Assembly: GCF_018069875.1 (NCBI RefSeq)
Contig: NZ_JAGQDF010000001.1
Location: 62,001-126,000, forward strand
DNA: 64,000 nucleotides
From: Ideonella alba
Lineage (GTDB): Bacteria; Pseudomonadota; Gammaproteobacteria; Burkholderiales; Burkholderiaceae_C
Reading direction: 5' to 3'
In this document: in pieces, positions 1-9,144 of the stretch
How the letters are laid out: each line of letters starts with the position of its first letter
Position numbering within the stretch: the first letter of the stretch is position 1
Made by a program: the position numbers and the translations under genes
The notes under the pieces: generated by a model
The model's input: only the letters and a program-made list of their open reading frames with translations
Told to the model about the DNA's origin: nothing
Database searches by the model: none

Positions 1-905
1 TGTCCTTCACCGGCCTGCGCGGCAAGGGTTGGCTGCACACGCTGACCGGCGGTGTGCGCCTGCTCAAGGCCTTCTGGGACGCGCTGCGCATCCTGCGCCA
101 GCGCCGCGCCGACGCGGTGCTGGGCATGGGCGGCTATGTCTGCTTCCCGGGCGGGCTGATGGCCTCGCTGCTGGGCAAGCCGCTGATGCTGGTGAACGCC
201 GACGCGGCGCTGCTGATGAGCAACAAGGCGCTGCTGCCGGTGGCCGACGCGGTGGCCTTCGGTTTCGACGGCCCCGACGCCGCACGCGTGCGCCATGGCA
301 AGGTCACCGGCAACCCGGTGCGCCAGGAGATCGAGCAGATGCCGCAGCCCGCCGCGCGCTTCGCCGGCCGCGAGGGTCCGCTGCGCCTGCTGCTGGTGGG
401 CGGCAGCCTGGGTGCCAAGGTGCTCAACGAGACCCTGCCCGCCGCACTGGCACACCTGCCGGCCGATGCCCGCCCGCAGGTCACGCACCAGACCGGCATG
501 GCCCACCTGGACGATGTGCGCGGGCGCTACGCCACGCTGGGCGTCGAGGCCGAGATCCTGCCCTTCATCGATGACATGGACCGTCGCCTGGCCGACTGCG
601 ATGTGGTGCTGTGCCGCGCCGGCGCGATCACGGTGAGTGAGCTGTGTGCCGGCGGTGTGGCCAGCGTGCTGGTGCCGCTGATCGTCTCGACCACCTCGCA
701 CCAGCGCGACAACGCGGCCTGGATGGCCGAGCGTGGCGCCGCGATCCACCTGCCGCAGACCGAGATGACCCCGCAGTCGCTGGCCGACCTGCTGCAGGGC
801 CTGTCGCGCGACAAGCTGCTGGCGATGGCCGAGGCCGCGCGCGGCCTGGCCCGCCCCCATGCCGCCGCGAAGGTGGCTGACGAGATCGAGGGACTGGTGG
901 CATGA
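1..905 (+). CDS. murG: MurG, UDP-GlcNAc:lipid I GlcNAc transferase (5' end missing)
   Basis: Membrane-associated GT28 glycosyltransferase that adds GlcNAc to lipid I to make lipid II. The reading frame is open from base 3 to the stop at 903-905; the N-terminal third, including the first glycine loop, lies before the window. Visible MurG landmarks are SFTGLRGKG, the [11 protein letters not shown] loop, [22 protein letters not shown], the [10 protein letters not shown] donor-binding segment and QRDNA. The position of the usual HEQN motif reads VNAD, followed by AALLMSNK; I recall a similar sequence in related Comamonadaceae-like MurGs, so this is probably a lineage variant and not a loss of function. 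The stop overlaps the murC start (ATGA), as expected for translational coupling in the dcw operon. Confidence 0.97.
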   Translation, partial: SFTGLRGKGWLHTLTGGVRLLKAFWDALRILRQRRADAVLGMGGYVCFPGGLMASLLGKPLMLVNADAALLMSNKALLPVADAVAFGFDGPDAARVRHGKVTGNPVRQEIEQMPQPAARFAGREGPLRLLLVGGSLGAKVLNETLPAALAHLPADARPQVTHQTGMAHLDDVRGRYATLGVEAEILPFIDDMDRRLADCDVVLCRAGAITVSELCAGGVASVLVPLIVSTTSHQRDNAAWMAERGAAIHLPQTEMTPQSLADLLQGLSRDKLLAMAEAARGLARPHAAAKVADEIEGLVA

Positions 906-2314
906 AGCACGCCGTCAAGCACATCCACTTCGTGGGCGTCGGCGGTGCCGGCATGAGCGGCATCGCCGAAATCCTGCACAACCTGGGCTACACCGTGTCC
1001 GGCTCGGACCAGTCCGACAGCGCGGTCACGCGCCGCCTGGCTGAGCTGGGCATCCGCATCCACACCGGCCACGACGCCGCCCACATCGCCGGCGCCGAGG
1101 CGCTGGTCACCTCCACCGCGGTCAAGGGCGACAACCCCGAGGTCATCGCCGCCCGCGCCCGGCGCGTGCCGGTGGTGCCGCGCGCGGTGATGCTGGCCGA
1201 GCTGATGCGCCTGAAGAAGGGCATCGCGATCGCCGGCACCCACGGCAAGACCACCACCACCTCGCTGGTCACCAGCGTGCTGGCCGAGGCCGGGCTGGAC
1301 CCGACCTTCGTGATCGGCGGCAAGCTCAACTCGGCCGGTGCCAACTCGGCGCTGGGCTCGGGCGACTTCATCGTCGTCGAGGCCGATGAATCCGATGCTT
1401 CGTTCCTGAACCTGATGCCCATCCTGTCGGTCGTCACCAACATCGACGCCGACCACATGGACACCTACGGCCACGACTTCGCGCGGCTGAAGGCCGCCTT
1501 CGTCGACTTCCTGCACCGCATGCCCTTCTACGGTGCCGCCATCGTCTGCGGCGACGACCCTGGCGTGAAGAGCATCGTGCCGATGATCTCGCGACCGGTG
1601 GTCACCTACGGCCTGGGCGAGGACGTGCAGGTGCGGGCGATCGACGTGCAGGCCCTGCCCGGCGGCCAGATGCGCTTCACCTGCCAGCGCCGCAACGGCG
1701 TGGTGATGCCCGACCTGCAGATCACGCTGAACCTGCCCGGCGAGCACAACGTGCGCAACGCGCTGGCGGCGATCGCCATCGCCACCGAGCTGGAACTGCC
1801 CGACGCGCCGATCGTCGCGGCGCTGGCCAAGTTCAGCGGCGTCGGCCGGCGCTTCCAGCGCTGGGGCGAGGTGCGGCCCACCCAGGGCGGCGCGGTCACG
1901 CTGATCGACGACTACGGCCACCACCCGGTGGAGATGGCCGCGGTGCTGTCGGCGGCGCGCGGCGCCTTCCCGGGCCAGCGCCTGGTGCTGGCCTTCCAGC
2001 CGCACCGCTACACCCGCACCCGCGACTGCTTCGAGGACTTCGTCAAGGTGATGGGCCAGGCCGATGCGGTGCTGCTGACCGAGGTCTACGCCGCCGGCGA
2101 GGCACCGATCGTGGCGGCCGATGGCCGCTCGCTGGCGCGCGCGCTGCGCGTGGCGGGCAAGGTGGATCCGGTCTTCGTCGACGACGTGGCCGAGTTGCCG
2201 CAGCAGCTGCTCGACTTCACGCGCGACGGCGACGTGGTGATCCTGATGGGCGCCGGATCGATCGGCGGCGTGCCGGCCAAGGTGGTGGAACTCGCAGGGA
2301 GCAGCGCGGCATGA
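902..2314 (+). CDS. murC: MurC, UDP-N-acetylmuramate--L-alanine ligase
   Basis: Cytoplasmic ATP-dependent ligase adding L-Ala to UDP-MurNAc. The 470-residue length is normal. It has the N-terminal Rossmann motif GVGGAGMSG (residues 12-20), the Mur ligase P-loop GTHGKTTTT (112-120), the carbamylated-lysine region and the C-terminal DDYGHHP and PHRYTRT motifs. ATG at 902 overlaps the murG stop by four bases (ATGA), and its own stop overlaps the ddl start in the same way, so the three genes form a tightly coupled operon. Confidence 0.98.
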   Translation: MKHAVKHIHFVGVGGAGMSGIAEILHNLGYTVSGSDQSDSAVTRRLAELGIRIHTGHDAAHIAGAEALVTSTAVKGDNPEVIAARARRVPVVPRAVMLAELMRLKKGIAIAGTHGKTTTTSLVTSVLAEAGLDPTFVIGGKLNSAGANSALGSGDFIVVEADESDASFLNLMPILSVVTNIDADHMDTYGHDFARLKAAFVDFLHRMPFYGAAIVCGDDPGVKSIVPMISRPVVTYGLGEDVQVRAIDVQALPGGQMRFTCQRRNGVVMPDLQITLNLPGEHNVRNALAAIAIATELELPDAPIVAALAKFSGVGRRFQRWGEVRPTQGGAVTLIDDYGHHPVEMAAVLSAARGAFPGQRLVLAFQPHRYTRTRDCFEDFVKVMGQADAVLLTEVYAAGEAPIVAADGRSLARALRVAGKVDPVFVDDVAELPQQLLDFTRDGDVVILMGAGSIGGVPAKVVELAGSSAA

Positions 2315-3288
2315 AGGCGATCGACGTCAAGACACTGGGCAAGGTGGCGGTGCTGATGGGCGGCCACTCGGCCGAGCGCGAGGTCTCGGCCACGATGTCC
2401 GGCCCCGGCGTGCTGGCTGCGCTGCGCTCGCAGGGCGTGGACGCGCACCCCTTCGACCCGGCCGAGCGCGAGCTGGGTGAACTCAAGCGCGAGGGCTTCC
2501 AGCGCTGCTTCATCGCGCTGCATGGTCGCGGCGGCGAGGACGGCACGGTGCAGGGCGCGCTCGAGCTGTTGGGCATTCCCTACACCGGCTCGGGCGTGAT
2601 GGCCTCGGCGATCGCCATGGACAAGGTCATGACCAAGCGGGTCTGGATGGCCGAGGGCCTGCCCACACCCGCCTGGCGTCTCCTCGGAAAAGGCCATCAC
2701 ACGCGGGAAGACACGCGCGCCGTGCCCGACGTGCTGGGCCTGCCGATGATCGTCAAGCCGGCGCGCGAGGGTTCGTCCTTTGGTGTCACCAAGGTCGAAG
2801 GCTACTCAAATGTGATGGAAGCGGTCACTCTCGCGGCACAATACGACTCCGACGTGCTTTGCGAAGAATTCATCGATGGCGACGAAGTCACCTGCCCGGT
2901 GCTGGGAGAGGGTGACGCCGCCGTCGCACTGCCGGTGGTGCGCATCGTGGCCCCCGACGGCAACTACGACTTCGAACACAAGTACGTCTCCAACGACACC
3001 ACCTACCTGTGCCCGAGCGGCCTGTCCGAGGCCGAGGAGCGCGCGATCCAGCGCCTGGTGGTGCAGGCCTATCGCCTGCTGGGCTGCCGCGGCTGGGGCC
3101 GTGCCGACCTGATGATCCGCGCCAGCGACCGCCAGCCCTTCCTGCTGGAGATGAACACCTCGCCGGGCATGACCAGCCATTCGCTGGTGCCCAAGTCGGC
3201 GGCGCACGCCGGCATCAGTTATGAGCAGCTGTGCCTGCACCTGCTGGCCGGCGCCACGCTCGACAGCGTGGCCCACAAGGACGCCTGA
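2311..3288 (+). CDS. ddl: D-alanine--D-alanine ligase
   Basis: ATP-grasp enzyme making D-Ala-D-Ala for the peptidoglycan stem peptide. The 325 residues show the DdlB signatures [10 protein letters not shown] near the N-terminus, [22 protein letters not shown] and the C-terminal [18 protein letters not shown] at 2311 overlaps the murC stop (ATGA). Direct placement after murC, without an intervening murB, is typical of betaproteobacteria. The stretch around 2680-2870 has visibly more A/T-ending codons than its surroundings, but the protein stays collinear with the family. Confidence 0.98.
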   Translation: MKAIDVKTLGKVAVLMGGHSAEREVSATMSGPGVLAALRSQGVDAHPFDPAERELGELKREGFQRCFIALHGRGGEDGTVQGALELLGIPYTGSGVMASAIAMDKVMTKRVWMAEGLPTPAWRLLGKGHHTREDTRAVPDVLGLPMIVKPAREGSSFGVTKVEGYSNVMEAVTLAAQYDSDVLCEEFIDGDEVTCPVLGEGDAAVALPVVRIVAPDGNYDFEHKYVSNDTTYLCPSGLSEAEERAIQRLVVQAYRLLGCRGWGRADLMIRASDRQPFLLEMNTSPGMTSHSLVPKSAAHAGISYEQLCLHLLAGATLDSVAHKDA

Positions 3289-3294
3289 CCCACC

Positions 3295-4071
3295 ATGGCC
3301 GCCACCCTGCCCGCCGACATCCGCCTGATGAACGCCACCGCGGCGCTCGTGGGCCTGCTCGCGCTGGGCACGCTAGCGCTGGGCGCGGCGGCCTGGGTGG
3401 CGCGCCAGCCGGCGTTCGCGCTGCGCCAGATCCGTCTGGAAGGTGAAACCGCGCGTAACAACGCGGCCACCGTGCGCGCCCATGTGATGCCGCGCCTGGC
3501 CGGCAACTTCTTCACCCTGAACCTGCAGGCCGCTCGCGAGGCCTTCGAGGCCGTGCCCTGGGTGCGCCACGCGGTGGTGCGCAAGGTCTGGCCGAACCGG
3601 CTGGTGGTGCAGCTCGAGGAACACCATCCGGTGGCGGTGTGGAAGGGCGAGGAGGGCGATGACCGCCTGGTCAACAGCCACGGCGAGGTCTTCGAGGCCA
3701 ACCTGGGCGACGTCGACGAGGCCCAGCTGCCCGATTTCGCCGGCCCGCTGGCCGAAGCGCCGCAGATCCTGGCCATGTACCGACAACTGCGCCCGGTCTT
3801 CGAGCCGCTGGGCCGCGAGCCGGTGAGCCTGTCGCTGTCGGGTCGCGGGTCCTGGCGGGTCGAGCTGGACGACGGTGTCGCCGTCGAGCTGGGCCGCGGC
3901 AGCGAGACCGAGGTGCTGGAACGCACCGCGCGCTTCGTGCGCACCATCACCCAGGTCGGAGGCGCCAGCCGCCGATCCATCGATTACGCCGACCTGCGGC
4001 ACGCCGACGGTTACGCGGTGCGCTTCAAGGGCGGTCCCGGGGCTGCCGCCACGCCCAACGGAGCCCACTGA
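3295..4071 (+). CDS. ftsQ: FtsQ, divisome membrane protein
   Basis: Bitopic inner-membrane protein that recruits FtsB/FtsL to the septum. The 258 residues comprise a short cytoplasmic tail, one transmembrane helix (about residues 14-36) and a periplasmic POTRA domain starting near FALRQIRLEGETARNN, followed by the FtsQ beta domain with VRKVWPNRLVVQLEEHHPVAVW. It starts six bases after the ddl stop and ends eight bases before ftsA. Gene order and sequence agree. Confidence 0.95.
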   Translation: MAATLPADIRLMNATAALVGLLALGTLALGAAAWVARQPAFALRQIRLEGETARNNAATVRAHVMPRLAGNFFTLNLQAAREAFEAVPWVRHAVVRKVWPNRLVVQLEEHHPVAVWKGEEGDDRLVNSHGEVFEANLGDVDEAQLPDFAGPLAEAPQILAMYRQLRPVFEPLGREPVSLSLSGRGSWRVELDDGVAVELGRGSETEVLERTARFVRTITQVGGASRRSIDYADLRHADGYAVRFKGGPGAAATPNGAH

Positions 4072-4079
4072 GGAAGGCC

Positions 4080-5309
4080 ATGGCCAAGGAATACAAGGAT
4101 CTCGTTGTCGGCCTGGACATCGGCACCGCCAAGGTGATGGCGGTGGTGGCCGAGGTCGTGGGTGGTGAGCTGCGCGTTGCCGGCCTGGGGGTGGCCAGCT
4201 CGCATGGCCTGAAGCGCGGCGTGGTGGTCAACATCGACGCCACGGTGCAGAGCATCCAGCAGGCGCTCAAAGAGGCCGAGATGATGGCCGCCTGCAAGAT
4301 CGAGCGCGTCTACACCGGCATCACCGGCAGCCACATCCGCGGCCAGAACAGCACCGGCATGGTGATCGTGCGCGACAACCGCGAGGTCACGCCCACCGAT
4401 GTGGCGCGCGTCATCGAGACCGCCAAGGCGATCAACATCCCCAACGACCAGCGCCTGCTGCTGGTGGAGTCGCAGGAGTTCGTGATCGACGGCCACGAGG
4501 TCAAGGAGCCGATCGGCATGAGCGGCAGCCGGCTCGAGGTCAAGGTGCACATCGCCACCGGCGCGCAGAGCGCGGCGGAGAACATCGTCAAGTGCGTGCG
4601 CCGCTGCGGCCTGGAGGTCGAGCAGCTGTGCCTGTCGCCCACCGCCGCCGCCGCCGCGGTGCTGACCGACGACGAGAAGGACCTGGGCGTGGCGGTGGTG
4701 GACATCGGCGCCGGCACCACCGATGTGAGCATCTTCACCGGTGGCTCGATCCGCCACACCGCGGTCATCCCCATCGCCGGCGACCTGATCACCAGCGACA
4801 TCGCCATGGCGCTGCGCACGCCCACCAAGGACGCCGAGGAAATCAAGGTCGAGTACGGCGTGGCCAAGCAGATGCTGGCCGACCCGAACGAGCAGGTCGA
4901 GGTGCCGGGCCTGGGCGACCGCGTGCCGCGCATGCTCAGCCGCCAGGCGCTGGCCGGCGTGATCGAGCCGCGGGTGGAAGAGATCTACTCGCTGGTGCAC
5001 CAGGTGATCCGCGATTCGGGCTACGAGGAGCTGCTGTCCTCGGGCATCGTGATCACCGGCGGCACGGCGGTGATGCCGGGCATGGTCGAGCTGGGCGAGG
5101 ACATCTTCCTCAAGCCCGTGCGCAAGGGTCTGCCCACCTATTCGGGGCCGCTGTTCGACATGGTGGCCAACCCGCGCTCGGCCACCGTGATGGGCCTGCT
5201 GGAAGAAGCCCGACTGGCCCATGCACGCGGTCACAAGGCACAACAGCAGGCCGGCTCGGTGAAGACCTTGTTCGGCCGGGCGAAGGACTGGTTCTTGGGT
5301 AATTTCTGA
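4080..5309 (+). CDS. ftsA: FtsA, actin-like divisome protein
   Basis: Actin-fold ATPase that tethers FtsZ to the membrane. The 409 residues include LVVGLDIGTAKVMAVV (phosphate 1), the SHIRGQNSTGMV segment, VVDIGAGTTDVSIF (phosphate 2), GIVITGGTAVMPG (adenosine motif) and a C-terminal amphipathic stretch ending KDWFLGNF that would act as the membrane-targeting sequence. A good ribosome binding site (GAGGAAGG) lies just upstream of ATG 4080. Confidence 0.98.
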   Translation: MAKEYKDLVVGLDIGTAKVMAVVAEVVGGELRVAGLGVASSHGLKRGVVVNIDATVQSIQQALKEAEMMAACKIERVYTGITGSHIRGQNSTGMVIVRDNREVTPTDVARVIETAKAINIPNDQRLLLVESQEFVIDGHEVKEPIGMSGSRLEVKVHIATGAQSAAENIVKCVRRCGLEVEQLCLSPTAAAAAVLTDDEKDLGVAVVDIGAGTTDVSIFTGGSIRHTAVIPIAGDLITSDIAMALRTPTKDAEEIKVEYGVAKQMLADPNEQVEVPGLGDRVPRMLSRQALAGVIEPRVEEIYSLVHQVIRDSGYEELLSSGIVITGGTAVMPGMVELGEDIFLKPVRKGLPTYSGPLFDMVANPRSATVMGLLEEARLAHARGHKAQQQAGSVKTLFGRAKDWFLGNF

Positions 5310-5412
5310 CCGGCGGGGCCGGCATTCACGAAGACGGACGACTCAACGATCCGCACAGGTAGTCAGCGTTTTTTCATTCAGGCAACTGCACACAGCACGA
5401 CGGAGGTTCCAC

Positions 5413-6636
5413 ATGGCCATCGAGATGATCGAAGACTTCGACCAGGGCACGCAGATCAAGGTGATCGGCGTGGGCGGCGGCGGCGGCAACGCGGTCGAGC
5501 ACATGATCGCCCAGGGCGTCCAGGGGGTGGAGTTCATCGTCGCCAACACCGACGCGCAGGCGCTCAACCGCAGCGGCGCCGGCCAGCTGGTGCAACTGGG
5601 CACCACCGGCCTGGGCGCCGGCTCCAAGCCCGAGGTCGGCAGCAGCGCCGCCCAGGAGGCCGAGGGCCGCATCCGCGAGGCCATCGCCGGCGCGCACATG
5701 CTGTTCATCACCGCCGGCATGGGTGGCGGCACCGGCACCGGCGCGGCGCCGGTGATCGCCCGCATCGCCAAGGACATGGGCATCCTGACCGTGGGCGTGG
5801 TCACCAAGCCGTTTGAATTCGAAGGCGGCCGCCGCTCCAAGCAGGCCGATGCCGGCGTGACCGAGCTGGAGGCCAATGTCGACAGCCTGATCGTGGTGCT
5901 CAACGAGAAGCTGCTGGAGGTCATGGGCGACGACGTCACCCAGGAAGAGGCCTTCGCCCACGCCAATGACGTGCTGAAGAACGCCGTGGGCGGCATCTCG
6001 GACATCATCCACATCCCCGGCCTGGTCAACGTCGACTTCGAGGACGTCAAGACCGTGATGAGCGAGCCGGGCAAGGCGATGATGGGCACGGCCATGGCCG
6101 GCGGCCCGGACCGCGCCACCAAGGCCGCTGAAGCGGCGGTGGCCTGCCCGCTGCTCGAAGGCATCGACCTGTCCGGCGCGCGTGGCGTGCTGGTGCTGAT
6201 CGCTGCGGCGCGCAGCACCTTCAAGCTGAGCGAAAGCAAGAACGCGATGAACACCATCCGTCGCTACGCGGCGGAAGATGCGCACGTGATCTACGGCACC
6301 GCCTACGACGACAGCCTGGGCGACCAGCTGCGCGTCACCGTGATCGCCACCGGCCTGTCCTCGGCCCGCCGTGCGGCTGCGCCGCTGACGGTGGTGCAGA
6401 CCCAGAGCCAGCCGCAGACCGTGCTGCGCACCGGCACCGACAACCTGCCGGTGCTGAGCAGCCCGATCGGTGCCACCGCCGCCCCGGTGATGGGCGCCAC
6501 CGACTACGCCGGCATGGCCACGCCCAGCGTCTGGCGTACTGGCCGCACGCAGGCCGCCGCCAAGGTCGAAGCGCTGAGCAGCAACGGCATGGACGAGATC
6601 GAGATCCCGGCCTTCCTGCGCAAGCAGGCCGACTGA
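5413..6636 (+). CDS. ftsZ: FtsZ, tubulin-like GTPase of cell division
   Basis: GTPase that polymerises into the Z ring. The 407 residues have the G-box GGGTGTG (104-110), the catalytic T7 loop around NVDFEDVKT, and a conserved C-terminal peptide EIEIPAFLRKQAD that binds FtsA/ZipA. A ribosome binding site (GGAGG) precedes ATG 5413. The 103-base gap after ftsA may hold a promoter, but I see no convincing -35/-10 pair there. It is the last gene of the cluster and is followed by a strong terminator. lpxC, often next in relatives, is not in the window. Confidence 0.98.
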   Translation: MAIEMIEDFDQGTQIKVIGVGGGGGNAVEHMIAQGVQGVEFIVANTDAQALNRSGAGQLVQLGTTGLGAGSKPEVGSSAAQEAEGRIREAIAGAHMLFITAGMGGGTGTGAAPVIARIAKDMGILTVGVVTKPFEFEGGRRSKQADAGVTELEANVDSLIVVLNEKLLEVMGDDVTQEEAFAHANDVLKNAVGGISDIIHIPGLVNVDFEDVKTVMSEPGKAMMGTAMAGGPDRATKAAEAAVACPLLEGIDLSGARGVLVLIAAARSTFKLSESKNAMNTIRRYAAEDAHVIYGTAYDDSLGDQLRVTVIATGLSSARRAAAPLTVVQTQSQPQTVLRTGTDNLPVLSSPIGATAAPVMGATDYAGMATPSVWRTGRTQAAAKVEALSSNGMDEIEIPAFLRKQAD

Positions 6637-6701
6637 GGTCGCGCCAGCGCCTGTACGTCCTGGCCTGGCCGGCCCGGCGTGCTGCCGTCGTCTGAATTCA
6701 A

Positions 6702-6732
6702 GGGGGTGCCCGCGCCGGGCGCCCCCTTTTTT
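6702..6732 (+). terminator. Rho-independent terminator of the dcw/ftsZ operon
   Basis: An 11-bp stem (arms 6702-6712 and 6716-6726, one G-U pair) with a 3-base loop is followed directly by six T residues. It lies 65 bases past the ftsZ stop and is a textbook intrinsic terminator. Confidence 0.92.
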
Positions 6733-6809
6733 CTTGTCTGATCGCGCCGGACCGCGCGTGACATAAGCCCTTGGCCGGCGACGTGCCGGTGCAGTACGCT
6801 GGGCGCTGT

Positions 6810-7820
6810 ATGTCGCAGTACCCATCGCAGGCTCGGGTCCCGAGCATTTTTCTTCACGTGCCCAAGAGCGCCGGCTCCACCCTGCGCACCGTCTTCCACC
6901 AGGCCCTGGGCGATGAGCTGCTGTGGTTCCGCAACCCTGAGTCGCGCCAGCCCGCCGAGGCGGGCCACCCCCGACTCATCACCGACCTGTCCTTGCTGGA
7001 GCGGCCCGAATCCTGGATGGGTGTGCGCCTGGTGGGCGGGCATTTCCCCGCCTGGAAGCTGCCGCTGGGGCTGCGTGAGCGCCGGCCGCTGCTGATGGCG
7101 GTGCTGCGTGAGCCGGTGGCACGCATCGAGTCGCTCTACACCTACATCCGGCGCGAGCGGTCGCATATCCTGCATGCCGAACTGCAGGCACGCACCCTGC
7201 GCGAGGCGCTGGAACTCCCGGCCTTCCGCCGCGTGGTGCCGCAGGGACAGCTGCGCTTCCTGCGCACCACCCAGCGGCCCTTCCATGCGCGTCTGCTGGC
7301 GCCTTTTCCGGTGCTGATCGGCAAGCACGAGCATCTGCCCGCCTTCGTCGCGGCGGCCAGCCGCCGCACCGGTCTGGACCTGGACCTGGCCGACGTGTCG
7401 GCCAATGTCAGCCCCTCGGGCTACCGGGACGCCCTGCGCGAGCAGCCGGGCTACGAGGAAGCGCGCGCGCTGATCGCCAGCCTGACCGAGGACGAGGCCG
7501 AGTTCATGCGCAGCTTCGACCAGCTCTACGAGCACGAGGCCGGCGACGGGCCGGTGGAGACCCCGCGCACCACCCGGCCGCGCGCCGCCAGCGCGCCGAT
7601 GCCGCTGAGGACCCAGGTGCCGCCTCTGGCGCCGGTGGCCGCGAAGCCCGCCCCGGCGTCGGTCACCGCTGCCGCAACCCCCGCCGCCGCCAAGGCCCCG
7701 AGCGATGCCCAGGCGGACCGGCGGGCCGCTCGCCGCGAGGCGCGGCGCAGCGCCCGGCAGGCGGAGCGCCGGCGCTCACGCCAGCCGGACGCCGATCCCC
7801 AGGACAGCCCGACTCAGTAG
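6810..7820 (+). CDS. Sulfotransferase family 2-like protein
   Basis: Predicted PAPS-dependent sulfotransferase. With ATG 6810 as start (a TTG 39 bases upstream is possible but has no support) it has 336 residues. The 5'-phosphosulfate loop is FLHVPKSAGSTLRT (PKSAGST at 18-24), and the 3'-phosphate region is VLREPVARIESLY (R100). The C-terminal ~80 residues are Ala/Pro/Arg-rich low complexity, probably disordered and basic. The substrate is unknown; relatives act on carbohydrates or cell-surface glycans. It lies alone after the ftsZ terminator, and its stop region overlaps the end of the convergent gene by 7 bp. Confidence 0.8.
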   Translation: MSQYPSQARVPSIFLHVPKSAGSTLRTVFHQALGDELLWFRNPESRQPAEAGHPRLITDLSLLERPESWMGVRLVGGHFPAWKLPLGLRERRPLLMAVLREPVARIESLYTYIRRERSHILHAELQARTLREALELPAFRRVVPQGQLRFLRTTQRPFHARLLAPFPVLIGKHEHLPAFVAAASRRTGLDLDLADVSANVSPSGYRDALREQPGYEEARALIASLTEDEAEFMRSFDQLYEHEAGDGPVETPRTTRPRAASAPMPLRTQVPPLAPVAAKPAPASVTAAATPAAAKAPSDAQADRRAARREARRSARQAERRRSRQPDADPQDSPTQ

Positions 7821-8452
7821 ACGACGACCTTCAGCGCATCCATGCCCCAGCTCTCGTCATTCAGGTCCTGGATGCCCTCGCCTTCGATGCGGAAGGTGAT
7901 CACGGCGCTCGACGCGGTGTGGGCAATGCGCTTGAGGCGCGGCTCGCCGCCCAGCCAGTAGGCGCTGTCCAGGTAGTAGGTGCCCTGGCTGAAGCCCAGG
8001 TCCACGCGGCGCGCCAGCACGAAGCCGGGCTTGCTGGGCTGGTAACTCTGCACCTGCGACTCGGTGGCGTTGGCGAAGGATTCGCGGAAGACCGAGACGC
8101 CGTCGACCTCGACGTTGAGGAAGTCGCCGGACGGGAAGGTGCCGGTGCCATCGAGCGAATCGATCGCGGCGAACAGGAAGTCGATGCCCAGGTGCCTGTG
8201 GGCCGGCAGGTCGGTCAGCGTGAGCGTCACCACATTGCCGGTGGCACTGCGCAGCATCTGGCCGCCGAAGACCCGTTTGCCATAGGCCAGGCCGGCATAG
8301 CCTTGCACGCCCTCGGTGGCGGCCGTGCCGGGCGCGATCTGCGCCGGGACGCCGTTGTCGAAGCTGGTCTTGAAGACGGTGATCTTGGTGGCGGCGGCCT
8401 GGGCGCTGAGGCTGGCAGCGGCCAGGGCGAGGGCAAACAGGGTGCGTGTCAT
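7814..8452 (-). CDS. Secreted protein of unknown function
   Basis: 212 residues when started at ATG 8452, which gives a clear Sec signal peptide (MTRTLFALALAAASLSAQA). The in-frame upstream start at 8491 would bury it. The mature part is rich in beta-type sequence, for example FDFLFAAIDSLDGTGTFPSGD and FRIEGEGIQDLNDESWGMD, resembling lectin-like or carbohydrate-binding secreted domains, but I recognise no named family. The C-terminal SWGMDALKVVVY is like the last strand of a jelly-roll. No partner genes are evident. Confidence 0.75.
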   Translation of the reverse strand: MTRTLFALALAAASLSAQAAATKITVFKTSFDNGVPAQIAPGTAATEGVQGYAGLAYGKRVFGGQMLRSATGNVVTLTLTDLPAHRHLGIDFLFAAIDSLDGTGTFPSGDFLNVEVDGVSVFRESFANATESQVQSYQPSKPGFVLARRVDLGFSQGTYYLDSAYWLGGEPRLKRIAHTASSAVITFRIEGEGIQDLNDESWGMDALKVVVY

Positions 8453-8543
8453 CGGTACGGCTCGAGTGAACGGGAACACACGCTGCAACATAGCCGCTCA
8501 GGGCCCCAGCGGCACTCCCTAAGGCCGGTCACCTTGCCAGGTG

Positions 8544-9023
8544 CTACCCACGCCGCGCCGCCTCGACCGCGGCGATGTCGATCTTCGTCATGGTCATCAT
8601 CGCCTCGAAGGCACGCTTCGCGGCGGCGGGGTCCGGGTCGGCAATCGCCTCGGACAAGGCGCGCGGCGTGATCTGCCAGGACAGGCCCCAGCGGTCCTTG
8701 CACCAGCCGCAGGCGCTGGGCTGGCCGCCGTGGTCGATGATCGCGTGCCAGAGCCGGTCGGTCTCGGCCTGGTCCTCGGTCACCACCTGGAACGAAAAGG
8801 CCTCGGAGTGGCGGAAGGCCGGGCCGCCGTTCAGGCCCAGGCAGGCGATGCCCAGGACGGTGAACTCGACCGTCAGCACGTCGCCCGCGCGGCCCGAGGG
8901 GTAATCGGCCGGCGCCCGGTAGACCGCGCCGACGGCGCTGTCGGCAAAGGTGGCCGCGTAGAACTGCGCGGCGTCCAGCGCCGTACCGTCGTACCAGAGG
9001 CAGATGCGGTGTCGGATGTCCAT
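8544..9023 (-). CDS. VOC-family protein (PhnB / 3-dmu-9_3-mt type)
   Basis: 159-residue protein of the vicinal-oxygen-chelate superfamily, the group annotated as PhnB or 3-demethylubiquinone-9 3-methyltransferase domain. Diagnostic segments are ICLWYDGTALDAAQFYAATF, the FTVLGIACLGLNGGPAFRHSEAFSFQV strand block, and CGWCKDRWGLSWQITP. The CDS starts with MDIRHRICLW. The reaction is unknown; despite the family name, methyltransferase activity is not expected. Confidence 0.88.
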   Translation of the reverse strand: MDIRHRICLWYDGTALDAAQFYAATFADSAVGAVYRAPADYPSGRAGDVLTVEFTVLGIACLGLNGGPAFRHSEAFSFQVVTEDQAETDRLWHAIIDHGGQPSACGWCKDRWGLSWQITPRALSEAIADPDPAAAKRAFEAMMTMTKIDIAAVEAARRG

Positions 9024-9144
9024 GTTGCTCTCCCGCGGTGGTGCTCAGCGTGCGCCCATCCTACGCGGACCGGCGCATCGTCCGGGCCGACGGCCGGCGG
9101 CGACGGCGGCGTTCCACCGCGCTGAACCCCGCCCAACGTGGGGC

